A stretch of 64,000 bases of DNA from Lasiodiplodia sp. COLG20 (GCA_009801085.1 VNWV01000001.1:1550001-1614000); one strand, 5' to 3'. Shown: positions 10,668 to 21,034, counted from the first letter of the stretch. Made by a program: numbers and translations. The notes: generated by a model from the letters alone, not told the origin.

Positions 10668-13022
10668 TCATTGCAACACGATAGCCTTGAATTTCCTTTC
10701 AACCTTCAGCCAGTCCATCAATAGTACATCACCCAGACCGGTCCGATAAAATACCCCATTTGATGTTCGAGTCACCATCACTTTCATCCAGATTAATTCC
10801 AGTGCACCGATAACAGAATTTGTGGAGCCCGATGGTTCAGCATTCAGGATACCACTTTGAAGGTCGATATCGTCATCCTCATTGCACCCGTCCATGTAAT
10901 TAGGGTACCATGACGCTGACAAGGCGAAGACGTCTACTTCCATAGGCGCTCTCTGTAGCATCTCAAGAGCCCTCGAACAGTCTGACGGAAAGTCGAGGTA
11001 AACCACGCCTATTTGTCTTCCTTCGTAGCAGAGCGCAATCTCCTCGCCGCGTAATGCCAATGTCAATACAGCAGCTTGTAAGTAGCTTAGCACAGCACCA
11101 TGCTTGCTACCGACTGCAATTTGTGTATCATCGAACTTTCCGAGCATTCTCAACTTTTCTTGGCTGTTTTGTCCAATGCCACGGCATTCGTCGAAGAAGT
11201 CTCTCCTGGTCGGCCAATTCTTGCGGAACATTTTCGCGTACTCTCCGAATTTTCCTTTGAAATACAGATTTGTCGGGAATGGCTCAACCATGCAACCGTG
11301 TCTCCATAGTATGCTTGACACTGCAACTTCAAGAAGACTAATACCATCCCTTTCTCGCGGCCATGGAACTTGGCCAGCTTCGTTGTCATCAAGAAAAACC
11401 CATGAACTGACTGGGATAAGTTGACTCTTTTCATTGTACCAAATAGCGCCTTTGATCGAGACTTAGGACTATGATGGAAATTTAGAACCGCCTTGAGCTT
11501 CTCGCTTCGTATGTTCACGCCCCGGGTTCTAAAGGAAGGCGTAGTCGAAATCTTCTAAAGGAAGGGCAAAACGATGGTCTTTCCCAAAGAGAGAATTGAG
11601 GACACCGGAGAACCCGTTTAATATGTCCCACTCGTAGCTGAATTCTCTTTCGGTAATCGTCTTTACGGCAGATGTGTAACCCAGCGCATCGTGTCTGGAA
11701 TTCCACTGAAACTGTAGCCTTTCTTGCTCAGACTTAAATCCGAGCGCCCAATCCTGGACGTCGAACTTCACCCAGCCCATATTGTTATCCTCATACCAAA
11801 GTCCGTGCTTTGTGAAGAACAACAGACGTGGTGAGAGGACAGCTTCCTGGTACGTCCACCCTCGTTTGTTCCATGTTGACCTTTTCAAGGCACCATCGAG
11901 GCGCTCTATTGACTCAGAAAACGCTTTGCGTCCGATGCGAACTAGAAGGTGAGGCACCCGGCTCAAGCTGACGCCGTCCAAGCCATGTGCTGCGTCTGCG
12001 CCCTCCAGAGCAACGATTGTAACGAATGCACAACGATAAATATTCCCCATGGCGTTGATCTGTTCCTTTTTCGACGGATTCTTTTCTTCGTCTTCGTCCT
12101 GCACGATGCAAAGTCGATCGACCCATAGGTACCGTTTGCCAAGGGCGTGACATGCTATAATTGCATCTTTAATCGTTGCTGGGACTTCCGAACGTTCAAT
12201 ATTACTCCGCCGTTCCAAATCATTCCAAGTTCCAAGGCTATTCGGTCGTTCGAGATCATGGATAGTGTCAAGAGTGGCTTGGTACGTGACGTCTTTTCCC
12301 CATACGTAGCTGAGACACACGTATTCGCATGGAGCTTGTGCTCGTATGACACAGAGATCCTCGACATCGATCAGGCGGAAGTCGGTTGGGTGATGATCCA
12401 GTTTCTCCTTTTTAAGACTATCCTCGATCCACTTTCTGACCACCGGCCAATGGATTATCTCGGAAACACTCGATTCGTATGTCAGGTATGGTTGTGGCAA
12501 GCTCCGCCATGATCCGGGTATCCAAGGCGCACGTTCTGAGAAGCTCCCAATTTCCTCTTTATCGCCGCTGTTTTCTTTTACGAAAATAGAAAACACCATG
12601 CCTTTGCAACCGAGGAGAATGCGGTGGTTGGGGCCGAGGTCTCCCCTGCGCATGACTGTTGCGGAGATCAGTGAGCATAGAAGGCAGGCATCACTGCGCG
12701 ATAGTATATTCAGAATTCGATCCACCTCTACCACCGAATCCGTGACGCCGTGGGGCTGGAAGAAGTTTTCGACATGAAGCTCTGCGCAAAAGGCGCAAAG
12801 ATTTTCCGCCGTCTTTGGGGCGCTCGTGGATTCTGCACAGCGGACGATCTTTCCACGAAAACGCTTTTGAGAGATATCTCGTAGTACTTCTCCAATCCGG
12901 TGTTTCCATCCCGAGAGAGAAGCTCTTTGGCGAGTGAAAATTTTCATGTAGATGGAACGAGCATTGCTGGTTTCGGGCAACTCTGGTGGTGCTCTAGCGG
13001 TGGCCAAAACATCCATTTCCAT
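10668..13022 (-). pseudogene. HET-domain gene inactivated by three in-frame stops
   Basis: One reading frame runs through the whole interval and encodes a heterokaryon-incompatibility (HET) protein of about 784 codons. HET landmarks are present in order: a Cys-rich start (LCAFCAELHVENFF), YVCLSYVWGKD, YLWVDRLCIVQDEDEEKN and NKRGWTYQEAVLSPRLLFFT. Three stop codons interrupt it at 11531-11529 (TAG), 11471-11469 (TAG) and 11465-11463 (TAA), each where HET proteins usually carry Trp: in the FDYxxLW position and in the PSWSW motif, read here as PS*S*VS. All are explained by G-to-A changes in TGG. The frame continues open beyond them for more than 260 codons with HET-like C-terminal sequence. HET proteins normally trigger cell death after fusion with a non-self strain; this copy should not make a full protein. 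An intron removing the stops is unlikely, because the sequence between them reads as coding. Confidence 0.85.
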
Positions 13023-14158
13023 TTTTCGTGTATTTCAGACCTGGGCTGTTCTAATACGAGGTAGTCAGAGAGGAAGGAAGATAGGAATCAAAGTATGGGC
13101 GTTTACCGCGTCTGCTATGTCATTTGGTAGACATTTGCGGGTCTGATGGTGCGAAAGTATACAGTGAAAGAGGCGTCGGCAGATTTTACTCTTTACCTGG
13201 GTTTTAGCATAAGAGAGGTAGTTGGGAACAACTGTGATCGAAATTTTAGTTGTAGGAAAGATCGTTCCTTTACCGCCACTCCGGAGTTACGATTGCTGCT
13301 ATCTTACACAATGAACAGGCGGCAATCGAGCATTTGCCATCTTCAATTGGCTGTCAGTATTTCAACTAACGGCACTAACTTAGCGCTAGGAACAAGCTGG
13401 CGCGGCTGAACTGCGTGTTTTGGCAAGTGGGGCCGCTGGGGGCTGTGATATCAGGTCCCCACAAGATTAGATCCCATCGACGAAACACTAGTAGACCTAC
13501 GAGGTGATTATTCAAACGCTGAAAATGAGGAACAAAGCCACGAAGGCTGTGTTAAATGCTGGAAACGTCTATGTTTGCGAGACATATCCAATCTAATCTT
13601 CTAAGCTCGGATGCAAATAAGACTCTCGTATTTATTTTATTTTAGGTTGTCTATGTGAAGCATTACGCTTGACGAAGGCGGATTTCAAGTCCCAGAATTA
13701 TCTCTGTGTTTAGTTATTTAGCAACGCGTGCGCTTCAACTTAGTTTCCTTGCAACAGATTACAACAGATACACATACTCTTACAACTCCACGCTGAGAGT
13801 TCGATGCAGGTGTTTCGAAGCGAGAAATTTATCGTCGCGCATCCGGCAAAATTCAACGGGGTCAACTACGTTACCAAGGGTTCCTTATTAAGTTTTGACT
13901 GTCGATGAGGACCCTGATGACACAACGAACCGCACATATGAATTGAAGACAGATATGTATTATAGTATAGACTGGTAGATACACAGAAATACAACATGGA
14001 GCCACACTGCCGTTATAAGGCTTAGTTGGAACACTGCACACCCATCCTGTCCCCCCTTCCCCGGCGCAAACGTACAAGATCGTACTACCTACCTGGTCCT
14101 TGTAATTTCCACCGTACCTTTTTGAAGTCGACGCCTTTGGTTCACCAACCTCCCATAC
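13023..14158. other. Intergenic region
   Basis: This lies between the divergently oriented HET pseudogene and the arrestin-like gene. Only short ORFs are seen, with AT-rich patches near 13600-13660. It presumably contains both promoters; no specific site can be named. Confidence 0.45.
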
Positions 14159-15268
14159 ATGGCGTTGTTCATTCTCCTCAATCCCGAAAAGGCGGTTTAT
14201 CGGCCCGGAGATGAGGTAAAAGGGTTCGTCCAGTTCTGCGGTCTAAATATGGACAAAGTGGCCTCTGTGAAGATCACATTTCGGGGTCAGCTGGAGTCCA
14301 TGGTCTCGAGTCAAGCCAGCACCATAGAAAGAGACCATGTCCTTCTATTCAAGATGGATGCTCGAACACTCTACGAGAACCGGAGCACAGACCAACGGCC
14401 CACAAGCATATGGGAATTCTCTTTCCGCTTCCCCGTCTCCATCACCCCGCGCAGACTTGAAAGCTGGGATGCGGGAGCGGTAACGACTTTTCCCAAGCAA
14501 CCCTTACCCATTTCATACCGCATTGTGACGCCGCAAGGCCATTGCTCTGTATCGTACACCTTGCGAGCCACCATCCAATCACACAGAGGCAAGCCTCAGC
14601 ACTACTTCAAGTACTTAACACTCATTCCCACAGCCGGCGCAAACGACATGTCCCCCCAATGGCTCAACTACAAGAGCAAGAACTACGTAGCCCGCGGGTC
14701 CGACCTTCTACCGAGTCAAGCCGCTGCAGCAATGTCAGGTCGCGAGAAGATCCTGTCGCTTTGGCCTTGGGCAAAGCTGCCGACGCTGAGGCTCGAGATG
14801 ACAACCTCCCTCCCACGCCACCTCCGCATTGGTGAGCCGCTCCGCATGTGTATGCATGTGAAGGTGCTGGAGCCCCGCCCCCGCGACATAGCTCTACCGA
14901 GCATACCGGAGCTATATCTTCAGAAAGTCATTGTGTCTATTGAGCGTGTAACAGACGTCAGAATCAGAGCCAATGGGTTCTGCAGATACGAGTATCTATT
15001 TGCGAGAACCATCACACGCCCCAGGACTATTTTACCAGGAAACAATATCGTGGAAGTCGATCGGAAGTGGTTCGCTCTCTCTCCTTCGATAAGGCTTTCC
15101 AGCATACAGCAGCAGGACTCGATCTCCGTGACATTTGTGGTGACGACAGCTGGAGGGAGACATAAAAGACGCTTCAAGCAGAAGGCGAGCATTGTCATTC
15201 AACCGGAAGCAGCTTACAATACTGTCGTGCCCGAGGTGACGGAAGAACTGGGCAATATGGCTATATGA
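14159..15268 (+). CDS. Arrestin-like (alpha-arrestin family) protein
   Basis: This single exon encodes 369 residues. The N-terminus (ALFILLNPEKAVYRPGDEVKG) matches the first strands of the arrestin N-terminal domain as found in fungal alpha-arrestins, followed by the typical VKITFRGQLES strand and an ISYRI ... SVSYTLRATI pair. A C-terminal half from about residue 210 (LRLEMTTSLPRHLRIGEPL) resembles the arrestin C domain, ending in a strand with ISVTFVVTTAGG. Alpha-arrestins are trafficking adaptors that recruit ubiquitin ligases to plasma-membrane transporters. No PPxY ligase-binding motif is evident here, so a divergent or adaptor-only role is possible. It is oriented away from the HET pseudogene. 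Confidence 0.8.
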   Translation: MALFILLNPEKAVYRPGDEVKGFVQFCGLNMDKVASVKITFRGQLESMVSSQASTIERDHVLLFKMDARTLYENRSTDQRPTSIWEFSFRFPVSITPRRLESWDAGAVTTFPKQPLPISYRIVTPQGHCSVSYTLRATIQSHRGKPQHYFKYLTLIPTAGANDMSPQWLNYKSKNYVARGSDLLPSQAAAAMSGREKILSLWPWAKLPTLRLEMTTSLPRHLRIGEPLRMCMHVKVLEPRPRDIALPSIPELYLQKVIVSIERVTDVRIRANGFCRYEYLFARTITRPRTILPGNNIVEVDRKWFALSPSIRLSSIQQQDSISVTFVVTTAGGRHKRRFKQKASIVIQPEAAYNTVVPEVTEELGNMAI

Positions 15269-16139
15269 TCTATAGGCGCTTTATGGGATATTAGCGGAAG
15301 CTTTTCTGGCTGGGCGGCAAGATTGTAGCTTTGGGATGGTTCTGTGGTTTATTTGTGCGCTCAAATTAAATGAACATGCTTCTGTTTCCGCAAACATAAT
15401 ACGGCAGCGCAGTAGTTGCTCTCCCAATAGAACAACACTACGCCCAACTAGACAGGAAGTTTGCCTGAATTGTAGACATGATTTTAGCAAGACCTAACAT
15501 GTTTCAGCTTCTGGGAATATGTTGACTCGAGACAGCTGTGTGGATGACGTCAGCGAGCGGGGAATCCCGAGCGGAGCAGCTGACCAAGTACCGGCACTTA
15601 CATCCTTCGCTAGCTGCGCCCTCTCTCATCTTCTTCATCTACAGTGAGCGTTTCTTTAGCTATTCGATCTCTCATCTCGCATCTGCAGTGAGCGTCTCGT
15701 TCTGCTGTTCCATCTGCTCCCATCTCCGTTCCTGTCATGCAACGTGTTCGGGTGCCTCCGGCCTCCTCGTTCGATTTTGTGTTTTCGAAGAGTACCCAGC
15801 TATCCAGCAGCCTCCAGCAGCCTCCAACAGGCTAAGAGCCGTCCGACGCACGCAAGTCTCGGTCCCGTTCGCCACAGAATCGTCCCGCGATGCTCCCGTT
15901 CCTCCGCCATCACCCCCACCCCCTGACCCCACCACTCTTCCACAAGCTGTCTGGGTCATCAAGCACGCATCAGAACATAAAGCCGAGCAAGCTAAGCACC
16001 GCCTGACGCACTCAACCCTCAATCCTCCTGGCAAAACCGTCCCGCAACATCCCCCTCCACCACCTCCCCCCAACCTCACCAATCGTTCCATAAGCTTCCC
16101 AGGTCGCCAAACATACATCAGAACACGTAGAAAAAGTGG
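15269..16139. other. Intergenic region upstream of tRNA-Gly
   Basis: A 271-codon ORF overlaps the tRNA and is low-complexity, Pro/Ser-rich and without domains; I do not accept it as a gene. TC-rich tracts occur near 15640-15720. No other feature was recognised. Confidence 0.45.
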
Positions 16140-16278
16140 GCGTTGGTGGTTTAGTGGTAAAATTGATCGTTGCCAAGTGTTGCAGCCTCCTCCGGCCCTC
16201 CTCTGCCAAAGAGGAGGCACCCCCAGGACCTCAACACCCAGTCTCGATCAGCCCCGGGTTCGATTCCCGGCCGACGCA
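16140..16278 (+). tRNA. tRNA-Gly (anticodon GCC) with a 68-nt intron
   Basis: The acceptor stem GCGTTGG pairs with CCGACGC (one T-G wobble). The D-arm follows, then anticodon stem GATCG, loop TTGCCAA with anticodon GCC, matching 3' stem CGATC at 16245-16249, T-arm CCGGG/TTCGATT/CCCGG and discriminator A. Removing 16177-16244 (boundaries uncertain by about one base) leaves a 71-nt mature tRNA, the normal size for tRNA-Gly. The intron sits after the anticodon loop as in canonical nuclear tRNA introns, but is long. It contains an 8-bp hairpin (16197-16204 with 16210-16217) and an alternative 8-bp pairing (16185-16192 with 16211-16218). The internal A and B boxes lie in the D- and T-arms, over 100 bp apart because of the intron. 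Confidence 0.93.
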
Positions 16279-16854
16279 TCTCCTTTTGCTGCCCTAGAGG
16301 CTGCTGTTTTGCCGCTGAGACGGCGTGGTGTTGAAGGAGGGCAAAAGTTTTGATCCGTGGAGGAGGCCACGTGCAGGCCGCAAGCGGGCAGGAACAACCC
16401 AGCGGCCTCGCCAGGACCTCTGAACAATGCCAATGGCTTGTTTCTCTGTGGAAGAGCGTCGCGGGGCGTCTGTTTTGGCTGGTGGCGATTATTGGTGTTG
16501 AGCGCTGGTTTGATTGTGCGGGCCGGGCACGGACGGGTGTCTGTGGTGGACCCTGAGCCGAGGCGGGGCTAGACGTTGATCGGGCCGGCCGGCGGCCACT
16601 TATTTCAAGCTCGCGGGAGAGCTCATGCTGTGCAGATGTGTGGGAGATGAAGGCTGGCGTGAGGGAATAGCAGAGCGTTGGAACGGGGAGGAATTGTGGC
16701 CTCCGGAAGAGAAATGGCCTTCCGCAATCTCTGGTGGGAAAGAAAATCTACGCCCGTCTTTGGCTGCAGTATCCTGCTCGACTTGCAAGGTTTTGTTTTT
16801 CAAGAAATGGTTGGTATAATTTTTTCAAACTCGGGTTTTTAACGCCAGACAGGA
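16279..16854. other. Spacer between tRNA-Gly and gypsy fragment
   Basis: Only short overlapping ORFs are present. It separates the tRNA from the retroelement RNase H fragment by about 580 bp and has no recognisable gene. Confidence 0.45.
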
Positions 16855-17230
16855 AACCGAAACTTATATCTTCACGGACCACCATACTGCCACGTTTATG
16901 GCGTAGTACTACAACTTGCAAACCACATCGGCCACGGACAAGATGAACCTCAAGCTGGTAAAAGCCAGTCAGTACATCTTCCAGTTTCGGATTAAGGCCT
17001 TTTACCGACCAGGCAAGACGTGCCAGACGCTTTAAGCAGGCTGCTGCTGGAGGATCGGAGCAAAGCTGACGACGAGACCGAAATATTAGAGGAAGCCAAT
17101 GTCTTCACCGTCACGGTAGTTGAAGTGGCCGATACATTCAAGGAAAGGATCCGGAGCGCATATGATGAAGATCCCCATTAGAACAAGATCCTAAAGGCGC
17201 TGCACGCAATCTGCGACACCGATCGGAAAG
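16855..17230 (+). mobile_element. Ty3/gypsy RNase H / linker fragment, broken
   Basis: Translation gives IFTDHHTATFMA*YYNLQ, then TSATDKMNLKLVKASQYI, then FQFRIKAFYRPGKT, and after a one-base frameshift near 17020 VPDALSRLLLEDRSK and FKERIRSAYDEDPH*NKIL. This is the end of the RNase H domain and the 'RPGKxxxVPDALSRL' junction of fungal Ty3/gypsy polyproteins. There are two in-frame stops and one frameshift; the stop after DPH replaces an expected Trp (TGG to TAG), consistent with RIP. No LTRs are visible. The fragment lies between tRNA-Gly and the 3' end of the amidohydrolase gene. Confidence 0.85.
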
Positions 17231-17347
17231 AGACGCAGCGCGACGCCCAACAAATCCGACATTAAACAATCGTTGAAAGACTTCAGGTCAGAACAGCATC
17301 AGCTAGGGCAACCCATCGCAGAAGAGGTGGGTGATGATATTAACAAA

Positions 17348-18424
17348 CTAAATCCGCAAAAGCCGCTTCGCATTCCTGAAAGCAATATCCTCAAACTCCT
17401 TCTCCGACACCAGCCCGCTAGACCTCAGCTCCGCCATAAACCTCGTACCGTCCTCATTAAACTCGAGCGGCCAATCAACACTGTACATAATCCTCTTACT
17501 ATCCGTCGTCCGCAACACCGTGGTCATCGGATCCAGACTAAACATCCCGCTCGTCGTAACATAAACATTGCACCCCCACACCTCCTTAAACGACACCGAC
17601 CGATTCCCACTCAACTTCATATCCGTCCTCTCCAGAAAAAACGGCACCAGCTCCCCCATATGCCCCAACACAACCTGCAGCTTCGGAAACCTTTCAAACA
17701 CGCGCCCCAGATACATCTTGATGAAGCTCAGCCCCGCCCGCTCGTGCCACCCCCACGCCCACGTCCCCAGCGACGCCGCCTCGTACTCCGAATACTCCCC
17801 CGGCACGGACGGCGCGTACAACCCCTCCCCAACGTCAAACACCTCGCTCGGATTCGGCGGCGTCGGGTGCAGGTAGATCGGCACATCCAGCCGCACCGCC
17901 TCGTCCCACAACACATCGTACGCTGGCGCGTCGTACGCCCGCCTATCCGGCAACAACGCATCGACCAGCGCACCCACAAACCCCAACTCCCTCACACACC
18001 GCCGCAGCTCCTCGCTCGCGGCGCCCGGCAAACCCATCGGCAGGATGCAGAAGCCGCGGAAGCGGGAGGGCTGCGGCGATGCGGCGATGCGCGCGGCGAG
18101 CTGGTCGTTGGCCGTGGCGGTCTGGTTGGGCAGGTAGAGGGCTTCGGGGACGGGGACGTGCGAGATGGTTTGGATGCGGATGTTGTTGGCGTCCATGGAG
18201 GCGAGGCGCATGGGGCCGACTTCTGGGAGGAGCTGGGACGCGCGCGAGCCCAGGTTGAGGGCGCGGATGACGCGGTTTTGGAGGAGGAAGGGGGCGAGGA
18301 CGGGGGAGACCCAGTGCTCTTCGAGGGTGTAGTAGGGGATGGGGTCGGGGTTGGAGGCGAGGCATGTTGGGAGGGGGGAGTGGAGGAGGAGGGTGAGGAG
18401 GAGGAAGGGGGTTGGGAGGTGCAT
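17348..18424 (-). CDS. Probably secreted amidohydrolase-2 / ACMSD-type decarboxylase
   Basis: This single exon encodes 358 residues. The start is placed at the ATG at 18424 because it opens a hydrophobic signal peptide (LLLTLLLHS, cleavage near CLAS); upstream in-frame ATGs would bury it. The rest is an amidohydrolase family 2 TIM barrel. Family metal and catalytic residues are present: E35 and H37 in LEEH, H186 in YLHP, H255 in LGHMGE and D317 in SVDWP. In characterised relatives (ACMSD, gamma-resorcylate and 2,3-dihydroxybenzoate decarboxylases) these bind one divalent metal and drive non-oxidative decarboxylation of aromatic acids. The substrate cannot be inferred. A signal peptide is unusual, because characterised relatives are cytosolic. 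The gene is flanked by the gypsy fragment and, further away, by two tRNAs. Confidence 0.88.
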   Translation of the reverse strand: MHLPTPFLLLTLLLHSPLPTCLASNPDPIPYYTLEEHWVSPVLAPFLLQNRVIRALNLGSRASQLLPEVGPMRLASMDANNIRIQTISHVPVPEALYLPNQTATANDQLAARIAASPQPSRFRGFCILPMGLPGAASEELRRCVRELGFVGALVDALLPDRRAYDAPAYDVLWDEAVRLDVPIYLHPTPPNPSEVFDVGEGLYAPSVPGEYSEYEAASLGTWAWGWHERAGLSFIKMYLGRVFERFPKLQVVLGHMGELVPFFLERTDMKLSGNRSVSFKEVWGCNVYVTTSGMFSLDPMTTVLRTTDSKRIMYSVDWPLEFNEDGTRFMAELRSSGLVSEKEFEDIAFRNAKRLLRI

Positions 18425-19595
18425 GGTGGATTTGTTTGTTGTTGTTTGAGGAGGAGTGTTTGGGCTGCCTATTTGCTTTCTTATATGTGGACGAGATGCC
18501 TGTGCCCGCATTGCTCGAGTATAAGAGCGGGAAATGCGGGGAAATCCGTTGCTGCAAGCGGCGGTCATGGATAAGCTTTTGTCTCACCTGCAATAGCTGA
18601 CTGATCGTGGAGGAAGTACCTGCAGGGCCTGTACTCTTTGATATCTCTGTTTTACTCTACCAGAATGTAGACCGACGAACTCAACTGTTTTATCATCTTC
18701 AATTCTGTTCACGTTTACGTTGAAAGTGCGAGAAGTTCTACTGTCCCAGAGCTTCTACTTTGCCCCGTGGAGAGATGCGGGGTTTTCCCTGCATCAACAT
18801 TCCTCATTTCCCGCCCCTGCATGCGCAGCTACGCCTGTCAGAATGCGGCGCTTTCAGACCCAGTGGGCTGCAAAAAGCTTACTCCTCCGAGACAGAATGA
18901 CGGCCTGTTTATGGGGGCGGTTGAAGAGATTGCCTGAACATGGGTGTTATTTCAACAATAATTAACCAATGCAGACGTCCGGTCCAATACAGAGAAGCCA
19001 AGTCACCAAGAATCCATGGACCAGTCTCTCGGTTCTCGGCCCGTCCTCGCTAACGCCTAACCACTCGGTCGGACAACCAAAAGAGGCAACGAAAAGCCCA
19101 TTCACTATGCAACAAATCGGCGAGTTGGACATCTTTCCCGATGAAATCGTCTAGAGCGATAGTGTGCATTTGTTTCTAGATGCATCATCCCACTGCCGCA
19201 GTATTTCAATCCCAACGAAAGCGGCTTCGTACTTATCACCCCACTATGCGCCATGCAACAATCTGTCAGTGAGCAAAAGAGGAACACAGATATGTACACA
19301 ATAGACTCCCCCAATTTAATTGGCCAGGCTCATTTACCCCGCGCGGGCCGCGTTGTGGCGTGGCGCCCGGATACCGCTCCGCTAAAACGAAAATTAAACA
19401 CCACCACTCCTGCACCGCTCCCCAGCTACTTAGGAGCAAAAGAACAGTCTCTTCTCAACGTTACAGGCATGTCACTTATGTCTTGGCAGGCGTAGTTGCA
19501 CCGTCCGGATCGTGCAGTGTGAAGATGTCATTTTTCCACCCAAAAAGAAACCTCAACACCACGACTCCCAGGCTATCCAGGAAGCAAAAGAAGAA
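18425..19595. other. Intergenic region
   Basis: This is the upstream region of the amidohydrolase and the downstream flank of tRNA-Asp. Short ORFs only; no repeat, RNA or domain recognised. Confidence 0.45.
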
Positions 19596-19686
19596 CTCTC
19601 CGACGGGGAATCGAACCCCGGTCTCCCGCGCTTGCTAGAGCAGATGCTTTGACAAGCGGAAATCATCACCACTAGACCATCGAAGA
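19596..19686 (-). tRNA. tRNA-Asp (anticodon GTC) with a 19-nt intron
   Basis: Read on the minus strand, the acceptor stem TCTTCGA pairs with TCGGAGA (one T-G wobble). The anticodon stem TCCGC/GCGGG encloses loop TTGTCA..C with anticodon GTC. The variable region is followed by T-arm CCGGGG...TTCGATT...CCCCG and discriminator G. A 19-nt intron lies directly after anticodon-loop position 37; removing it leaves 72 nt. The A box (TGGTCTAGTGG) and B box (GGTTCGATTCC) are intact, so the gene should be transcribed by Pol III. Confidence 0.93.
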
Positions 19687-20247
19687 TGAGAAGCTCCTTT
19701 GAGGAGCTGATGGAGGTGTTGTGGAAGTGAGAGAGAAAAACACTGCTTATGTATCAATACTTTACATGTCAAAGAGTAGGAGAACGAGTCTGGGGCTAAT
19801 GCTGAGCCGATATACAGGTGTTGGGGACTGGAGTGGTTGGGGGGTGATAGCTGTGGGTCGGGAGGTGGACCCTTTTCCAGGGCTTTCTGCGCAGCACTCA
19901 GCGAGTTCCCAACTTGCAGGACGCTGCGGAGAAGTTGATTCTGTAAATCGGGAAAGACGGCTCTGCTTTTACTTGAGGGGTGGGTGATGTAAATTTCCAA
20001 ATGTCACCGGCTGCTTCGGATAACAGGACCGCATTAAGGTAAGAAAAAACTGTTCATGGAAAGAAAGTAGTTTTCCTCGGCCAGGCACGCTGGAGAAAGT
20101 CAATTCTCTTGCAACGCGCTATGACGTCGCAGGGTGAAAGCCGGTCCCCAGCAAAAAATCGGCTTACTAAGCCGACGCGCCGGCTCTGTCCAACATCAAC
20201 AACAACCTCCCGCGACAACCAAAAATGCCAACCCGCCATCGAGGACC

Positions 20248-20520
20248 ATGAGCCACACTCTGGCCACGCTGCCACAGTATCGACAAGCACCACAAGCACA
20301 CCGGCGGCCGCCGTCGTCCCGCCCGAAGCACGATAATGCGCGCGACAACACAACAACACCCGCGGCGGCAGCAGCTACAAGCCCTGACTCCAGCCTCGAC
20401 AAGCTCTGGACCCTCGTCTCGAAGGAGCAGCGCCAGCTGTACCTCTCCGCCGAGTCCACGGATAAAGCGCCCGTCGTCAACGTGCTCGGTTACGCGAAGC
20501 TGCTCGGCAAGGCCCGCTGA
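20248..20520 (+). CDS. Small 90-residue protein, unknown function
   Basis: The frame from ATG 20248 (context GAGGACCATGAG) encodes 90 residues; an in-frame ATG at 20134 would add 38 low-complexity residues. The N-terminal half is Pro/Ala/Thr-rich and probably disordered. The C-terminal 40 residues look like a compact helical unit: LDKLWTLVSKEQRQLYLS, then VVNVLGYAKLLGKAR. The contrast between a disordered leader and an ordered tail, with C-ending codons in the tail, suggests a genuine small gene. I do not recognise a family. Confidence 0.5.
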   Translation: MSHTLATLPQYRQAPQAHRRPPSSRPKHDNARDNTTTPAAAAATSPDSSLDKLWTLVSKEQRQLYLSAESTDKAPVVNVLGYAKLLGKAR

Positions 20521-21034
20521 GGCTGGATGCAAAATTGAAGAAGCTGGTGGTGCAAGGCTGTTGGTCACATAAACGAGGGAATAAGAAGGCGCGGCAGGAG
20601 GGAACCTTTCAGCGTGGTGACTGGATAGAGATTCAAGCCGGAATCAACTCTTGGACGCACGATGGGGGGTTTGGTCATGGGCCAGGGCTTGGAGTAGGTA
20701 AATTCCCTGCTGCCGGGACTCTGAGTTGATGCTGCGTGCCGTTTCTATAGCGAGTGATGTTCTTATTGACCCCCATGGTCTGCCGGATTTTTCCTGTCTT
20801 TGACGAGCACCAAGACATGCGGCTTTTCGCCTGTGTTTGACAAAGTTGCGCAAGCCAGCAGTTCTGGAAAGTCGCTGATCTGATTCTTCGACACGCCCCC
20901 ACTGCGCACCGGCTGCTGTCTTTGGGCATGCTGACAGCATGAAGGTTGGGTTGCAGTACACCATCTTCTTGATATATCGCCGCATCAGCATTAACTCCAC
21001 GATACGAACCGTAGACACAGTTTTCCACTTGTAA
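20521..21034. other. Convergent intergenic region
   Basis: The 3' flanks of the small gene and the intact HET gene meet here. No supported feature is present. Confidence 0.45.

Noticed and set aside
15538..16353. 271-codon plus-strand ORF
   Set aside because: It runs through the tRNA-Gly gene and is low-complexity, so it is not a protein gene.
17273..18574. 433-codon plus-strand ORF over the amidohydrolase
   Set aside because: It is the antisense shadow of a gene with complete catalytic motifs; its translation is repetitive (His/Arg/Pro, then Gly/Glu/Asp) with no domain.
19635..20000. 121-codon minus-strand ORF
   Set aside because: It overlaps the tRNA-Asp gene on the same strand and has no domain.
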